Below are positions 1 to 8,797 of a stretch of DNA of 64,000 nt, one piece after another (positions within the stretch are counted from its first letter, which is position 1; every line of letters starts with the position of its first letter). A model generated the notes under the pieces. That model did not search any database, was not told the DNA's origin, and was given only the letters and a program-made list of their open reading frames with translations. The stretch spans positions 3,691,001 through 3,755,000 of the forward strand of contig NZ_CP137557.1 in assembly GCF_019249655.2 (NCBI RefSeq), given 5' to 3'. The position numbers and the translations under genes were made by a program. Source of the stretch: Segatella copri (GTDB taxonomy: Bacteria > Bacteroidota > Bacteroidia > Bacteroidales > Bacteroidaceae).

Positions 1-2
1 AT

Positions 3-2258
3 CCGCAAGCCAATAATGCCGAGCTTTATAGCTTCAACACAAATTGGCAGGATGAGGTGTTGCGCAACTCTTCTACCATGGACTATCTGTTCAGGGTAGA
101 AGGAGGTGATGCCATCGCCAAGTACAACATCTCTCTGGGCTATAATGGCGATCAGGGAACCTTGAAGAATACAAACAACGACCGCTATAATGCGCAAATC
201 AATGCGTCTGTCCTGGTGAGTCGTAAGTTGGAAATCCTGGCGTCTGTCAACACAGCTTACATGAAGGGTAACTTCATGGAGCAGGGCATGAGCTACGAGG
301 CAAATCCAATGTTGGCGGCATATCGTCGTTCTCCATTGCTCTCGCCATACAGTACCGATATTTACGGCAAGTTGATTTCCAACTATAGTACCTATAAATA
401 TGGTGCCATCGACGATTATTATGTATCCAATCCGTTGGCGGTGGTGAATACCGTTGAGGCTACCCAGAAACAGTATGATGTAAATGCCAAGGTGCAGTTG
501 GTGTATCGCCCAGCGCAGTGGCTTACCTTGAATGGCATTGTGGGCTTGTACTACAACTACAACCAGGAAAATATGTTTATTCCGGGTGTCACCTCGCAGG
601 CTATCAAGTTTATTACCGACCGTTATGGCAATGCCAACAACACAGTGAGAGTGGGAACCAATTACACCATGAATATGTTCTATCATGTGAATGCCGATTT
701 CCAGAAGACTTTCGCCAAGAAGCATGATGTGAAGGTGCAGTTGGGATTCCAGGCTCTGACCACCGATTACGAGTATGATGTGTCATTCGGAAGAAATACG
801 CCTAACGATTACTTGAAGACGATGGGTAGTGTGCCTTCTTCTGAAAAACGCTATTTCGATGGTTACAACAACAAGTGGAATTGGATGAACCTCTATGCCG
901 TAGCTAATTATACTTACGCTAATTTGGCAAAGGTGGGGTTGACTGCTTCTTTGGATGGTGCATCCAGTGTTGCAGGAAAGTTTGGTGATGCCAAGGTTTA
1001 TCCGGGAGCCGATGTGGTTTTGATGGTGAAGAATCTGCCAGGACTTCATTCTGCAGATTTCATCAATAAGCTGAATCTTTATGCCAACTGTTCAACGACG
1101 GGTAACAGTCGCTTCGGCAGCAAGTATTACCAGAGTTACTATACTTCAAGTCCTTTCCTGGATATTGCAGGTATTGTACGTGCAAACTTGGCAACCACCG
1201 ATGTGCTGAAACCGGAAATCACCACCACTTACAATGTGGGTATCGAGACGGCTCTTTTCAATAATCGCATTTCTTTGGCTGCCGAGTATTATAACTCCAA
1301 GACCAAGGATGTGATTCTCTTCGGAAATGCTTCTCCACTCTTGGGTACTGCTCCTTACTATCGCAATGCTGCAAAGATCAAGGGTGATGGAGTAGAGTTG
1401 AAGGTTTCGGTTTCACCTGTTGTCACCAAGGACTTTAAGTGGACTTTGGGTGCTACGCTCAGTACCGTCAACAATCAGGTGGAGAGTATGAATGGTGCTG
1501 CCGACATGCTTTATTCATTGTCAGACAATGCCACCTTGATTACCCGTCAGGGTGAATCACCATTTGCCTTCTATGGTTATCAGACAGCAGGAGTCTATTC
1601 CACTACGGCAGAGGCGAATGCCGCTTACACCCAAGCAGATGGAAGCAAGACAGCTTTGCTGAACGATAGAGGTGTGGCTTACCAGGCTGGCGATATTCGA
1701 TTTGTGGATCAGAATGGTGATGGCAGAATTGATGCTGCCGACCGTGTTGTGTTGGGTTCGGCCACTCCTAAGGGATTTGGCAACTTCTATACCCACTTTG
1801 ACTATAAGAACTTCGGATTAGATGTTGACTTCGGATATCAGTGGGGTGGAAAGGCCTACAATGCCATGCGCCGTGTCACAGAGTCGGCTTCCGATTTCTC
1901 TAACCAGTCGGTATCTGTGGTTCGCCGTTGGAACATGGAAGGTCAGGTCACTGATATGCCGCATGCCGAGTGGGGTGACCCACGTGGTAACAACGATTTC
2001 TCCGACCGTTGGATAGAGAGCACCGACTTCATCAAGTTGCGCAATATTTCCTTGAGCTATACTTACGATAAGTCGCTTTGGAATTTCATTCAGGGAGCTA
2101 CCATCTACGTATCGGGTGAGAATCTGCTTACCTTCACCAAGTATCTGGGTCTTGATCCGGAGTTTGCCTATTCTTACAGCAATTTGATGCAAGGTGTGGA
2201 TTATGGCAAGTTGAATGCGCCACGTTCCGTGAAGATTGGTGTGAATCTGAAATTCTAG
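3..2258 (+). CDS. SusC-like TonB-dependent outer-membrane transporter, 5' truncated by window edge
   Basis: This is the C-terminal ~750 residues of a SusC-family TonB-dependent transporter, which imports oligosaccharides across the outer membrane with a SusD lid. The frame is open from base 3; the first in-window GTG or ATG codons are internal and not the start. The plug and N-terminal carboxypeptidase-like domain lie outside the window. Visible features are alternating aromatic-rich beta-barrel strands, a calcium-loop-like segment (DQNGDGRIDAADR) near base 1710, the family's ENLLTF segment near base 2120, and a C-terminal strand ending in phenylalanine (VNLKF), typical of outer-membrane barrels. 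A SusD gene follows after 46 bp, so they form a pair. The substrate cannot be read from the sequence. Confidence 0.93.
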   Translation, partial: PQANNAELYSFNTNWQDEVLRNSSTMDYLFRVEGGDAIAKYNISLGYNGDQGTLKNTNNDRYNAQINASVLVSRKLEILASVNTAYMKGNFMEQGMSYEANPMLAAYRRSPLLSPYSTDIYGKLISNYSTYKYGAIDDYYVSNPLAVVNTVEATQKQYDVNAKVQLVYRPAQWLTLNGIVGLYYNYNQENMFIPGVTSQAIKFITDRYGNANNTVRVGTNYTMNMFYHVNADFQKTFAKKHDVKVQLGFQALTTDYEYDVSFGRNTPNDYLKTMGSVPSSEKRYFDGYNNKWNWMNLYAVANYTYANLAKVGLTASLDGASSVAGKFGDAKVYPGADVVLMVKNLPGLHSADFINKLNLYANCSTTGNSRFGSKYYQSYYTSSPFLDIAGIVRANLATTDVLKPEITTTYNVGIETALFNNRISLAAEYYNSKTKDVILFGNASPLLGTAPYYRNAAKIKGDGVELKVSVSPVVTKDFKWTLGATLSTVNNQVESMNGAADMLYSLSDNATLITRQGESPFAFYGYQTAGVYSTTAEANAAYTQADGSKTALLNDRGVAYQAGDIRFVDQNGDGRIDAADRVVLGSATPKGFGNFYTHFDYKNFGLDVDFGYQWGGKAYNAMRRVTESASDFSNQSVSVVRRWNMEGQVTDMPHAEWGDPRGNNDFSDRWIESTDFIKLRNISLSYTYDKSLWNFIQGATIYVSGENLLTFTKYLGLDPEFAYSYSNLMQGVDYGKLNAPRSVKIGVNLKF

Positions 2259-2304
2259 AAGAATCAGAACGTAGTATTGAATCGATTTAAAATGAGAATA
2301 AAGA

Positions 2305-4077
2305 ATGAAACGTAATATTTTCAAAAGATACAAATGGAGTGTAGGGGTACTCGCTGCAGCGTTCTCCCTGACCTTTACTTCATGTTCGGATTTCTTTAAT
2401 CCAGATACCGACGACCAGGTGAGCGACAAGCATTATATCTCGGAAAATACCGAGATGTACACGGGATTCGTGGGATTGCTGACCAAGATGCAGGCGATAG
2501 GTGACAAGGAAATCCTGCTTACGGATACTCGTGCTGAGTTTATCGAACCGACGAAGAATGCAGGCACCGACTTGTGGTCGCTCTATCAGTATGCAGATAA
2601 CTTGCAGGGCAACGAATATGCTTCTCCTGCTGCCTACTATGAGTTGATTCTGGCGTGCAATGATTACCTGCACAAGGTGAAGGAGTTTCGAAAGATGCCA
2701 CAGGTGGATGATGAAATCTGCCAGGACTTGATTTCTTCTACCATCCGCATCAAGGCATGGACTTATAAGACCATCGGTGAGATTTATGGCGAGGCTGCCT
2801 GGATAGATGAACCCGTGGGCAGTGTGGATGCTTTCTTGGCACAGGCACGTAACAATGTCATTCCGATGAACCAGGTGATAGATAAATGCCTGAACCTGAT
2901 GGAAGCGGGATATGATGGTGTGAAGTCCGACCGTGTAGTTGACTGGATTGCATGGCTTGATCCGACGAATGTGACGAACATTGCGGCTTCTCCTTTCCGC
3001 AAGTGGAATTATATCGTTCCAACTTACGAGGGTGTTTATTCTGAGCTTTGTCTTTGGAAGGGTGCTTATCTGGATGCCGACAATGGTGTGGGCAATGAGC
3101 CTGCCAAGGTGTATTACAAGACGGCTGCCGACTTGCTCCTAAAGGCGCTGAACGTATATATAAATAATGAGAGTTTCTCGGGCAACAACCCTTACTGGTG
3201 TCCTAATGCCGGAACCAAGGGACGTTATGCCAATTTGTGGCAGTCGCAGGAGCCATACGTACCTGAGAATGTATGTGCCATCCTTTACGATTACAACCAG
3301 GGGCAGACCAATTCTTTGGTAGAGCATTTCAATAGTGATACTCCTGCCAAGTATCTATTGAAGCCTTCTGAGGCCGGTATGGATAATTTCACCAATCCTG
3401 ATAAGAATCCAGGCGGTTCAACATCTGAAACTCGCTTTAAGAATCTGGTAGGAAAGAGTGCCGATGGCTATTACATCGCCAAGTATCGTCAGAATGGTGG
3501 CCGCAATGGCATCCGTGCCAACGCTTATCAGGACGATGTGCATATTTATATCTATCGTTCCACCCAGTATCATCTGATGTTGTGTGAGGCCTTGAATCAG
3601 TTAGACCGTTTCTCGGCATTGAACAGTGTGCTCAACAGCGGAATGACGGGTGAGAAGGTAGATGAACTTGTTGCCAACGATGACTCTATCAAGGCAGGCA
3701 AGCCGATCAAGTATCCGGAGTGGGAAGGATTTACCCGCAACTGGACTTCTAGTGCAGAGTGGGGTACTCGCAAGTATCCTGATACCGGAATCCGTGGTGC
3801 CTACGAATTGTCGGCGCGCCAGATTGAAACCGGAAACAATCCGGCTCAGATGCAAGTTGCCAAGCGAAACAACGATATCCAGATCATGAAGGAGGCTGAA
3901 ATGGAGTTCTCTTGCGAAGGCAAGACTTATCCTTGGATGAACCGAGTGGCTGTGAGATACAAGGACAGGGGTATCGTGGCAGATGAAATCTGTCCTAAGT
4001 ATGAAACCAGAGGATTGGCTGCCCAGGTGCGTGCTGCCATCATGAATGGTGCCAACTGGGTGAAGTATCATCTCTAG
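2305..4077 (+). CDS. SusD-like outer-membrane glycan-binding lipoprotein
   Basis: This 590-residue surface lipoprotein of the SusD/RagB family would cap the upstream SusC barrel and bind the glycan. The N-terminus is basic, then hydrophobic, then a lipobox with the lipidated cysteine at residue 27 (LTFTSC). The rest is helix-rich with many Trp/Tyr residues, as expected for the TPR-like SusD fold. The C-terminal part holds the family segment around AEMEFSCEGKTYPWMNRVAVR; here E-F-x-x-E-G-x-R/K-x-x is slightly divergent from the usual E-R-x-x-E-F-x-x-E-G-x-R. It sits 46 bp after the SusC gene and is almost surely cotranscribed with it. It is a little longer than the typical 500-580 residues. 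Confidence 0.92.
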   Translation: MKRNIFKRYKWSVGVLAAAFSLTFTSCSDFFNPDTDDQVSDKHYISENTEMYTGFVGLLTKMQAIGDKEILLTDTRAEFIEPTKNAGTDLWSLYQYADNLQGNEYASPAAYYELILACNDYLHKVKEFRKMPQVDDEICQDLISSTIRIKAWTYKTIGEIYGEAAWIDEPVGSVDAFLAQARNNVIPMNQVIDKCLNLMEAGYDGVKSDRVVDWIAWLDPTNVTNIAASPFRKWNYIVPTYEGVYSELCLWKGAYLDADNGVGNEPAKVYYKTAADLLLKALNVYINNESFSGNNPYWCPNAGTKGRYANLWQSQEPYVPENVCAILYDYNQGQTNSLVEHFNSDTPAKYLLKPSEAGMDNFTNPDKNPGGSTSETRFKNLVGKSADGYYIAKYRQNGGRNGIRANAYQDDVHIYIYRSTQYHLMLCEALNQLDRFSALNSVLNSGMTGEKVDELVANDDSIKAGKPIKYPEWEGFTRNWTSSAEWGTRKYPDTGIRGAYELSARQIETGNNPAQMQVAKRNNDIQIMKEAEMEFSCEGKTYPWMNRVAVRYKDRGIVADEICPKYETRGLAAQVRAAIMNGANWVKYHL

Positions 4078-4154
4078 AATCCGGGAATCGAACGGATAGA
4101 GAATCATCTTGAAGAAGAATAAATAACCTAATATTAATTTAACAACTATCGTGT

Positions 4155-6809
4155 ATGAAGAAATTCTTGACACTAGCATTGTTGGCTGTCAGTGTATTGA
4201 CAGCAAATGCAGAAAGTAGAAAGTGGGACTTCACGAATTGGAGTGCCGCTACAATTGCCAACTTGAACAAGGGCGCATCTGCTAATTTCTCTACAGATGC
4301 AGAAGCCTTGAATCCTGCTTGTGGCTGGTCAGACATCGAGAAGGCAAATGGTAATCAAGCTGCTGCCAAAGGTGGTAAAATCTTCTGGGAGGTAAAGGCC
4401 CAGGGTAATGCTACCACTGGTGCTCAGCTTTGTGCAGACGGACAGCCTATCCAGGAATTGGATGGCTTGCTCTACACCAACACTACGAATCGTTCTTTGG
4501 CCATCGCCATCAACAATGGCTCAGGCTATGAGGGCGCTTCTTATCTCTGGACGGGTTCTAAGAAGAAGGACTATTTCGTGATTCCTAATGTAAAGGCTGG
4601 TGCAAAGATTACTATGGGTGTGGAGTCTCACAAAACCACAGAGGCTCGTGGTTATGAACTCTACATCGTGGAGAACGGCAAGTTTAGCACCAAGGGTACC
4701 AAACTGATGGATCCTGATGGCAAAGCCAATGCGGTGCCTAAGACTTACGTGGAGCAGACCTGGCAGGTACCAGAAGAGGGCTTGACGGATACTCCTAACG
4801 AGGATGGTACCTACAATGTGTTGATTTACAACACCAATGGCTGCCACATGTACTTCATCAAGGTTGATGAGGGTGACAACATGGGTGAGGCTCGCAAGGT
4901 GGCATGGTTGCATGCTGGTGGCGCAGGCTTGGATTATGCTATGCGTCCTACCGATGGCTTTGAATATACAGATATCGATGCTACCACCGATGAGGTTACC
5001 GATGAGTCTTTGCGTAGCTACGAGGCAGTGGTTGTTGGTTCAGACGTAACAGCCGAGTCTCCTGCTTATCCAACCTTGGAGAAGAACATCGCTTTCGTGC
5101 CAATGGTTAACTTGAACAACAAACTCTTTGGTTATACCGCAGCTGCTGACGATGTAACAACAATGACCGTGACCGATGCTGATGCAGGCTATTGGACAAA
5201 CCTTACGCTTGAGGATGGTACATTCGATTATGCATCTCATGTGTCTGTAACTCTTCCAGAGAAGTTTGCCAACGACGAGGTTATCGCTAAGCAGGGTGAT
5301 GCTGTTGCCATCCATCGTCATAATAATGGTGCAGGCAAGAACAGCTACTTCCTGTTGGGTTCTGATGAAACCGCTGTAACAACTTACGCCGAGTGGTCTA
5401 GCCTTCTTGGTAATATCATCAACGAGGCTGCTCAAACCAAGCGTGATGTAACCAATGCTGCTGCTCCTTCTTATTCTTTGAACTATGCAGATCAGCAGAC
5501 CACTGTTTCTATCAGTTGTGCAACTGGCGGTTCTCAGGTCTATTATAAGGTAGGCGATGGCGAGTACCAGCTTTATTCTGAGCCATTGGTTTACACAGAG
5601 CCTGTTAAGTTGACAGCTTATGCTGTTTCTGAGGGTTATCTCCAGAGTGAGGAATCTTCTAAGGAAATCGACATCCAGTCTCAGGCAGCTGCTCCGGTTG
5701 TTGAGATTGCATCAGAGGAAGGTAAGTCTGTCATCACCATTACCAACAAGGAAGAGGGTGCTCAGGTTTACTATTCATTCAGTGGACAGACCAAGACCAG
5801 CACTGCTGCTACCTATGCAGAGCCTGTAGAGGTAACTGAGCCTGGTACCATCACAGCTTTTGCGGTTGCTGAGGGCAAGTTGCAGAGCGAGGCTGTAGCT
5901 ATAGAGTTTGCAGTAAAGGGTATTCCTGAAGTTAAGGATACTATCTCTCACTTCACTGCCAATGAGGCTGATTGGTTCACAAATGCTGTTGTAACAGATG
6001 CTGATGGTGTTTCTACTCCTTTGGCAGAAGCTATTACTGCTGGCAGTGCTAGTGGTGCAGCTAAGGCTGTTTATTACTTCGGCAAGTCTGCTTGGGCTTA
6101 CTATGGTAGCGAGGTTGACCATACCGAGACAGATCCTGAGACAGGTGAGGAGAAAGTTATCTATAAGCCAGACCCAAAGGCTTACAAGTATGTATCTTCT
6201 ACTTCTGATACGGATTGGATTATCGAATCTGAAGGTCAGGTAATCACAGGTGAGACCAATGTCTCAGCTTCTTCTGGTATCTTCACTGGTACTGCTGGTT
6301 ATTTTGCAGAAGAGGCTATCGATGAGATAGGCGGTACACCTTCTAAGGGTAAGGTTAGCTTTGGTGGTAAGTCTTCAGGTGATCCTTATACTATGCGTGT
6401 GAAGTCAACCAAGACATTTGATGGAACATTTGATGTTGTTACTTATCTTTCTAATGGTGGTACTAGCGACCTTGGCATCGAGTTGCAGAAGTCTGCTGAT
6501 GGTACAACTTGGGAGAAGGTTGGAGATTTGAACTTCTCTAAATCTCAGCGTTTGTACAAGAAGACTCGTTTCCACTTGAACGAGACTACACCTGTTTACC
6601 TCCGTGTTGCTCAGGTATCTGGTGGCTCTAAGGGGCAGCTTTATGACATCTATGTTATCAAGACTGCTGGTTCTACAACAGGTATAGAGTCTATCCCTGC
6701 TGCTGATGCAGCAAAGAATGTGAAGGTAATGAAGTTCAGCAAGAATGGTCGCCTTGTTATTCAGAAGGGTAATGCCATCTATAATGTTGCTGGCTTGAAG
6801 CTCAACTAA
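4155..6809 (+). CDS. Secreted multidomain protein with chitobiase C-terminal-like repeats
   Basis: This 884-residue exported protein has a clean signal peptide (cleavage after about residue 19, TANA/ES). The first ~400 residues open with a KWDFTNWS segment that recurs in secreted Prevotella/Bacteroides proteins; I cannot name the domain. Around residues 440-590 there are two beta-sandwich repeats with the pattern SQVYYKVGDG...YAVSEGYLQSEES and AQVYYSFSG...FAVAEGKLQSEA, matching chitobiase/beta-hexosaminidase C-terminal (CHB_HEX_C) domains. A beta-rich carbohydrate-binding-like module follows. The protein ends with a short tail (NGRLVIQKGNAIYNVAGLKL) resembling that of the 30249-32372 protein and perhaps a sorting signal. 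It follows the SusC/SusD pair by 77 bp and may be the surface glycan-binding protein of that locus. No catalytic motif was recognised. Confidence 0.75.
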   Translation: MKKFLTLALLAVSVLTANAESRKWDFTNWSAATIANLNKGASANFSTDAEALNPACGWSDIEKANGNQAAAKGGKIFWEVKAQGNATTGAQLCADGQPIQELDGLLYTNTTNRSLAIAINNGSGYEGASYLWTGSKKKDYFVIPNVKAGAKITMGVESHKTTEARGYELYIVENGKFSTKGTKLMDPDGKANAVPKTYVEQTWQVPEEGLTDTPNEDGTYNVLIYNTNGCHMYFIKVDEGDNMGEARKVAWLHAGGAGLDYAMRPTDGFEYTDIDATTDEVTDESLRSYEAVVVGSDVTAESPAYPTLEKNIAFVPMVNLNNKLFGYTAAADDVTTMTVTDADAGYWTNLTLEDGTFDYASHVSVTLPEKFANDEVIAKQGDAVAIHRHNNGAGKNSYFLLGSDETAVTTYAEWSSLLGNIINEAAQTKRDVTNAAAPSYSLNYADQQTTVSISCATGGSQVYYKVGDGEYQLYSEPLVYTEPVKLTAYAVSEGYLQSEESSKEIDIQSQAAAPVVEIASEEGKSVITITNKEEGAQVYYSFSGQTKTSTAATYAEPVEVTEPGTITAFAVAEGKLQSEAVAIEFAVKGIPEVKDTISHFTANEADWFTNAVVTDADGVSTPLAEAITAGSASGAAKAVYYFGKSAWAYYGSEVDHTETDPETGEEKVIYKPDPKAYKYVSSTSDTDWIIESEGQVITGETNVSASSGIFTGTAGYFAEEAIDEIGGTPSKGKVSFGGKSSGDPYTMRVKSTKTFDGTFDVVTYLSNGGTSDLGIELQKSADGTTWEKVGDLNFSKSQRLYKKTRFHLNETTPVYLRVAQVSGGSKGQLYDIYVIKTAGSTTGIESIPAADAAKNVKVMKFSKNGRLVIQKGNAIYNVAGLKLN

Positions 6810-6828
6810 TAGATAGGATAATATTCAA

Positions 6829-6858
6829 GGCAGGCTGCATAATCGGTGTGGCCTGCCT
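6829..6858 (+). terminator. Possible terminator after the first SusCD locus
   Basis: An 8-bp GC-rich stem (AGGCAGGC / GCCTGCCT) closes a 14-nt loop shortly after the 884-residue gene. The T-run is weak and displaced (AAAACTTTT), so termination is likely but not certain. Confidence 0.5.
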
Positions 6859-6924
6859 CTGAAAACTTTTGAATTGTCTAGACTTGTTTATGCTTATTGT
6901 TTTAATTTATAAAACTTAAACTGA

Positions 6925-7043
6925 ATGGGAAAAAATATATATTGGCCTTAGTGTCTCTGTTTGTTATGGTAGTAAATGCTAGTTCTGAAGATTTGCAGGT
7001 AGATAGGATTAAATATGCAGAAGTGCTCAAACGAATGTACTAG
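6925..7043 (+). pseudogene. Short frameshifted secreted-peptide remnant
   Basis: ATG-GGA is followed by a run of six A. In the ATG frame the product stops after 14 residues. Shifting by one base at the A-run gives a continuous peptide starting KKYILALVSLFVMVVNA, which looks like a signal peptide, followed by about 20 residues to a TAG at 7041-7043. This could be a decayed gene start or a homopolymer-controlled short secreted peptide. No homology is claimed. Confidence 0.3.
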
Positions 7044-7104
7044 AAATGGTGGTAAAATTGAGTGGAAATATGAATCTACAGAGTCATAGTTAGTTTGTAA
7101 TAAT

Positions 7105-7205
7105 ATGAGAAGAGTAAATTGTAACTTTGTAATATTCGCAATAGTGTTTCTATTCTTTTCCCCTCTTCATGCTGCGGAGGATGTAGGGATACGGGAAATG
7201 GTAAA
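7105..7205 (+). pseudogene. 5' fragment (signal peptide) of the MG2-like gene, cut off by IS1380
   Basis: An ATG at 7105 opens a frame encoding a signal peptide (MRRVNCNFVIFAIVFLFFS..LHA) and the start of a mature protein (AEDVGIREM). The frame runs directly into an IS1380 element at 7206. The last five bases (GTAAA, 7201-7205) are the target duplication, repeated at 8798-8802. Removing the element and one copy of GTAAA joins this fragment in frame to the downstream coding region (…REM-VNRINLFNRY…), so the two are halves of one gene. Confidence 0.88.
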
Positions 7206-8797
7206 CCTCAAATCCGCAACCTATAGGGTTTAGTGGGATTTTGCTTGCAAAGCGACAAAATTCATTTTATTGTACATATTTCTTGCACAACAGAAATGTC
7301 GCAGACACAAAATCCCCTTACCCCATAAAGCGACTTGAGGTAATACGCTGGTTTAACCAGAAAAGCATGGTCTTTAACCAAAGTCTGTCTTGAACAGGTT
7401 GGCATAAGCATTGTTGTCTGAGTAAATATTCAATACATGCCTACGTGATGTCTTAATCCATTTCGCAGGAACAGAGATGAACTTGAAAACAAAGGTCTTG
7501 ATTCTGCTGGTGGCACGCAATCCAAATTCATGGGTTTTCAATCTCTGCATAATAGCTTTGTAGAAGTTTCTGATGAGAGCTGTCATAAGCAGGAATACAG
7601 TATTCTGTGCCATGAACGATTTTGGCAATCGATTCCAGCCAAAGCCATTGTTCATGTCATCGAAGATGCGTTCCTTGCCACCACGAAGATTGTAGAATTC
7701 CACGATGTCTCTTGCACTCGACTTGTAATCGTTAGTCAGTATACATCTGTAGGTATATTCGCCTTCCCAAATGTCAAGGTCTCCATCTATTCGCCTTTGT
7801 CTCTGTATGACAAGACGATACGGTTTTCCTTTCCATTTCTCAACAAGGATGGAATTCAGCTCAAATTCAATACCGTTGATTTCAACAGTTTTCCATCCAG
7901 TCAAGGCAAACATGGAATCGTAGAAGGAAGAGCATCTGTTGGCACGAATATAAAAATGCCTGCAATGAGCCTCTACCATATCTACGATTTCCTCCGAGCA
8001 TGAGCCGCAATCCATGCGGGCACGGGATATATATACTTCTGATGCCTCCAGTCGCTTGAAGATTCTTTCCAAAGTCTCTCTTTGGTTGAAGCGCACGTTT
8101 GTGTTGCCGTCTCTATTTTCAATACCGACAATCATGTCGTTAATGACTGCCACACCTGGACTATAGCCCAGGAACTTCTTGTAGGTTGGTTTTGCATCAT
8201 GCTTCTCTGTTTCAATGAACTGATGGTCAAAGTCAAAATCATACTCTTGACCGGATTTCAATTGACCAGTAGCAAGCAGGGCTTTGATCAATAAGCAGTT
8301 CATCTTGTCTGCAGTATTGAAATCATAGGAGTTGCCAGAAGCAGATTTATAGGTGATGTTCTTACAAGTCAGTTCTTCGATAGCACGCAATATGGTGTCT
8401 GCGCTGCAAGTGCGAAGAGTTGGATGAAGAGACAAATGTTTCATCAAGTGAGTTGTAACATCCTCAATACATGAGCCGCCACAAAGATATACGCACATCA
8501 GAGAGCGTAGAATTTCGCTATATTGATAACCAAACATAGTGCATCTCAATCCCAAGGTGGAATCTATGGTTTGAGCTAAAAGAGCATCAAATTGCTCCAT
8601 AATAGAAAAAATTCCTCCAAAAGGAGTGAGTTTCTCAGATTTTATTTGTATCTTTGCCATGTCATATTAGAGTTTTGCTTGTCTTCTTTTCGCAACACTA
8701 AGGTAAGTGAAAATTCTGACATGGCAAAATCCTGGGCAACTTTTTGTTGCTCAGGCACTTATAAATAATGTTAAACTATAGTGTTGCGGAATTAAGG
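7206..8797 (-). mobile_element. IS1380-family insertion sequence, copy A (complete)
   Basis: This 1592-bp element has imperfect terminal inverted repeats: CCTCAAATCCGCAACCTATAG at the left end and CCTTAATTCCGCAACACTAT read inward from the right end. It is flanked by the 5-bp target duplication GTAAA (7201-7205 and 8798-8802). It has one transposase gene on the minus strand. The ends match those of copy B (40400-41991), the length is identical, and the encoded transposases are identical, so transposition is recent. It splits a secreted macroglobulin-like gene. Confidence 0.95.
7374..8660 (-). CDS. IS1380-family transposase (copy A)
   Basis: This 428-residue DDE transposase catalyses cut-and-paste movement of its element. 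Family features are the FDHQFIE segment carrying a catalytic aspartate, RMDCGSCSEEIV with the second aspartate region, and the YNLRGGKERIFDDMNNGFGW block, which fits the Y-(2)-R-(3)-E spacing of IS4-superfamily transposases. The product is residue-for-residue the same as copy B. A promoter-like sequence (TTG..19 bp..TACCTTAG) and a stem-loop lie in the 137 bp between gene start and element end. Confidence 0.95.
   Translation of the reverse strand: MAKIQIKSEKLTPFGGIFSIMEQFDALLAQTIDSTLGLRCTMFGYQYSEILRSLMCVYLCGGSCIEDVTTHLMKHLSLHPTLRTCSADTILRAIEELTCKNITYKSASGNSYDFNTADKMNCLLIKALLATGQLKSGQEYDFDFDHQFIETEKHDAKPTYKKFLGYSPGVAVINDMIVGIENRDGNTNVRFNQRETLERIFKRLEASEVYISRARMDCGSCSEEIVDMVEAHCRHFYIRANRCSSFYDSMFALTGWKTVEINGIEFELNSILVEKWKGKPYRLVIQRQRRIDGDLDIWEGEYTYRCILTNDYKSSARDIVEFYNLRGGKERIFDDMNNGFGWNRLPKSFMAQNTVFLLMTALIRNFYKAIMQRLKTHEFGLRATSRIKTFVFKFISVPAKWIKTSRRHVLNIYSDNNAYANLFKTDFG

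Noticed and set aside
3..59. GTG at 57 as the start of the first SusC
   Set aside because: The frame is open to base 3 and the protein lacks its plug and signal peptide, so the gene starts before the window.
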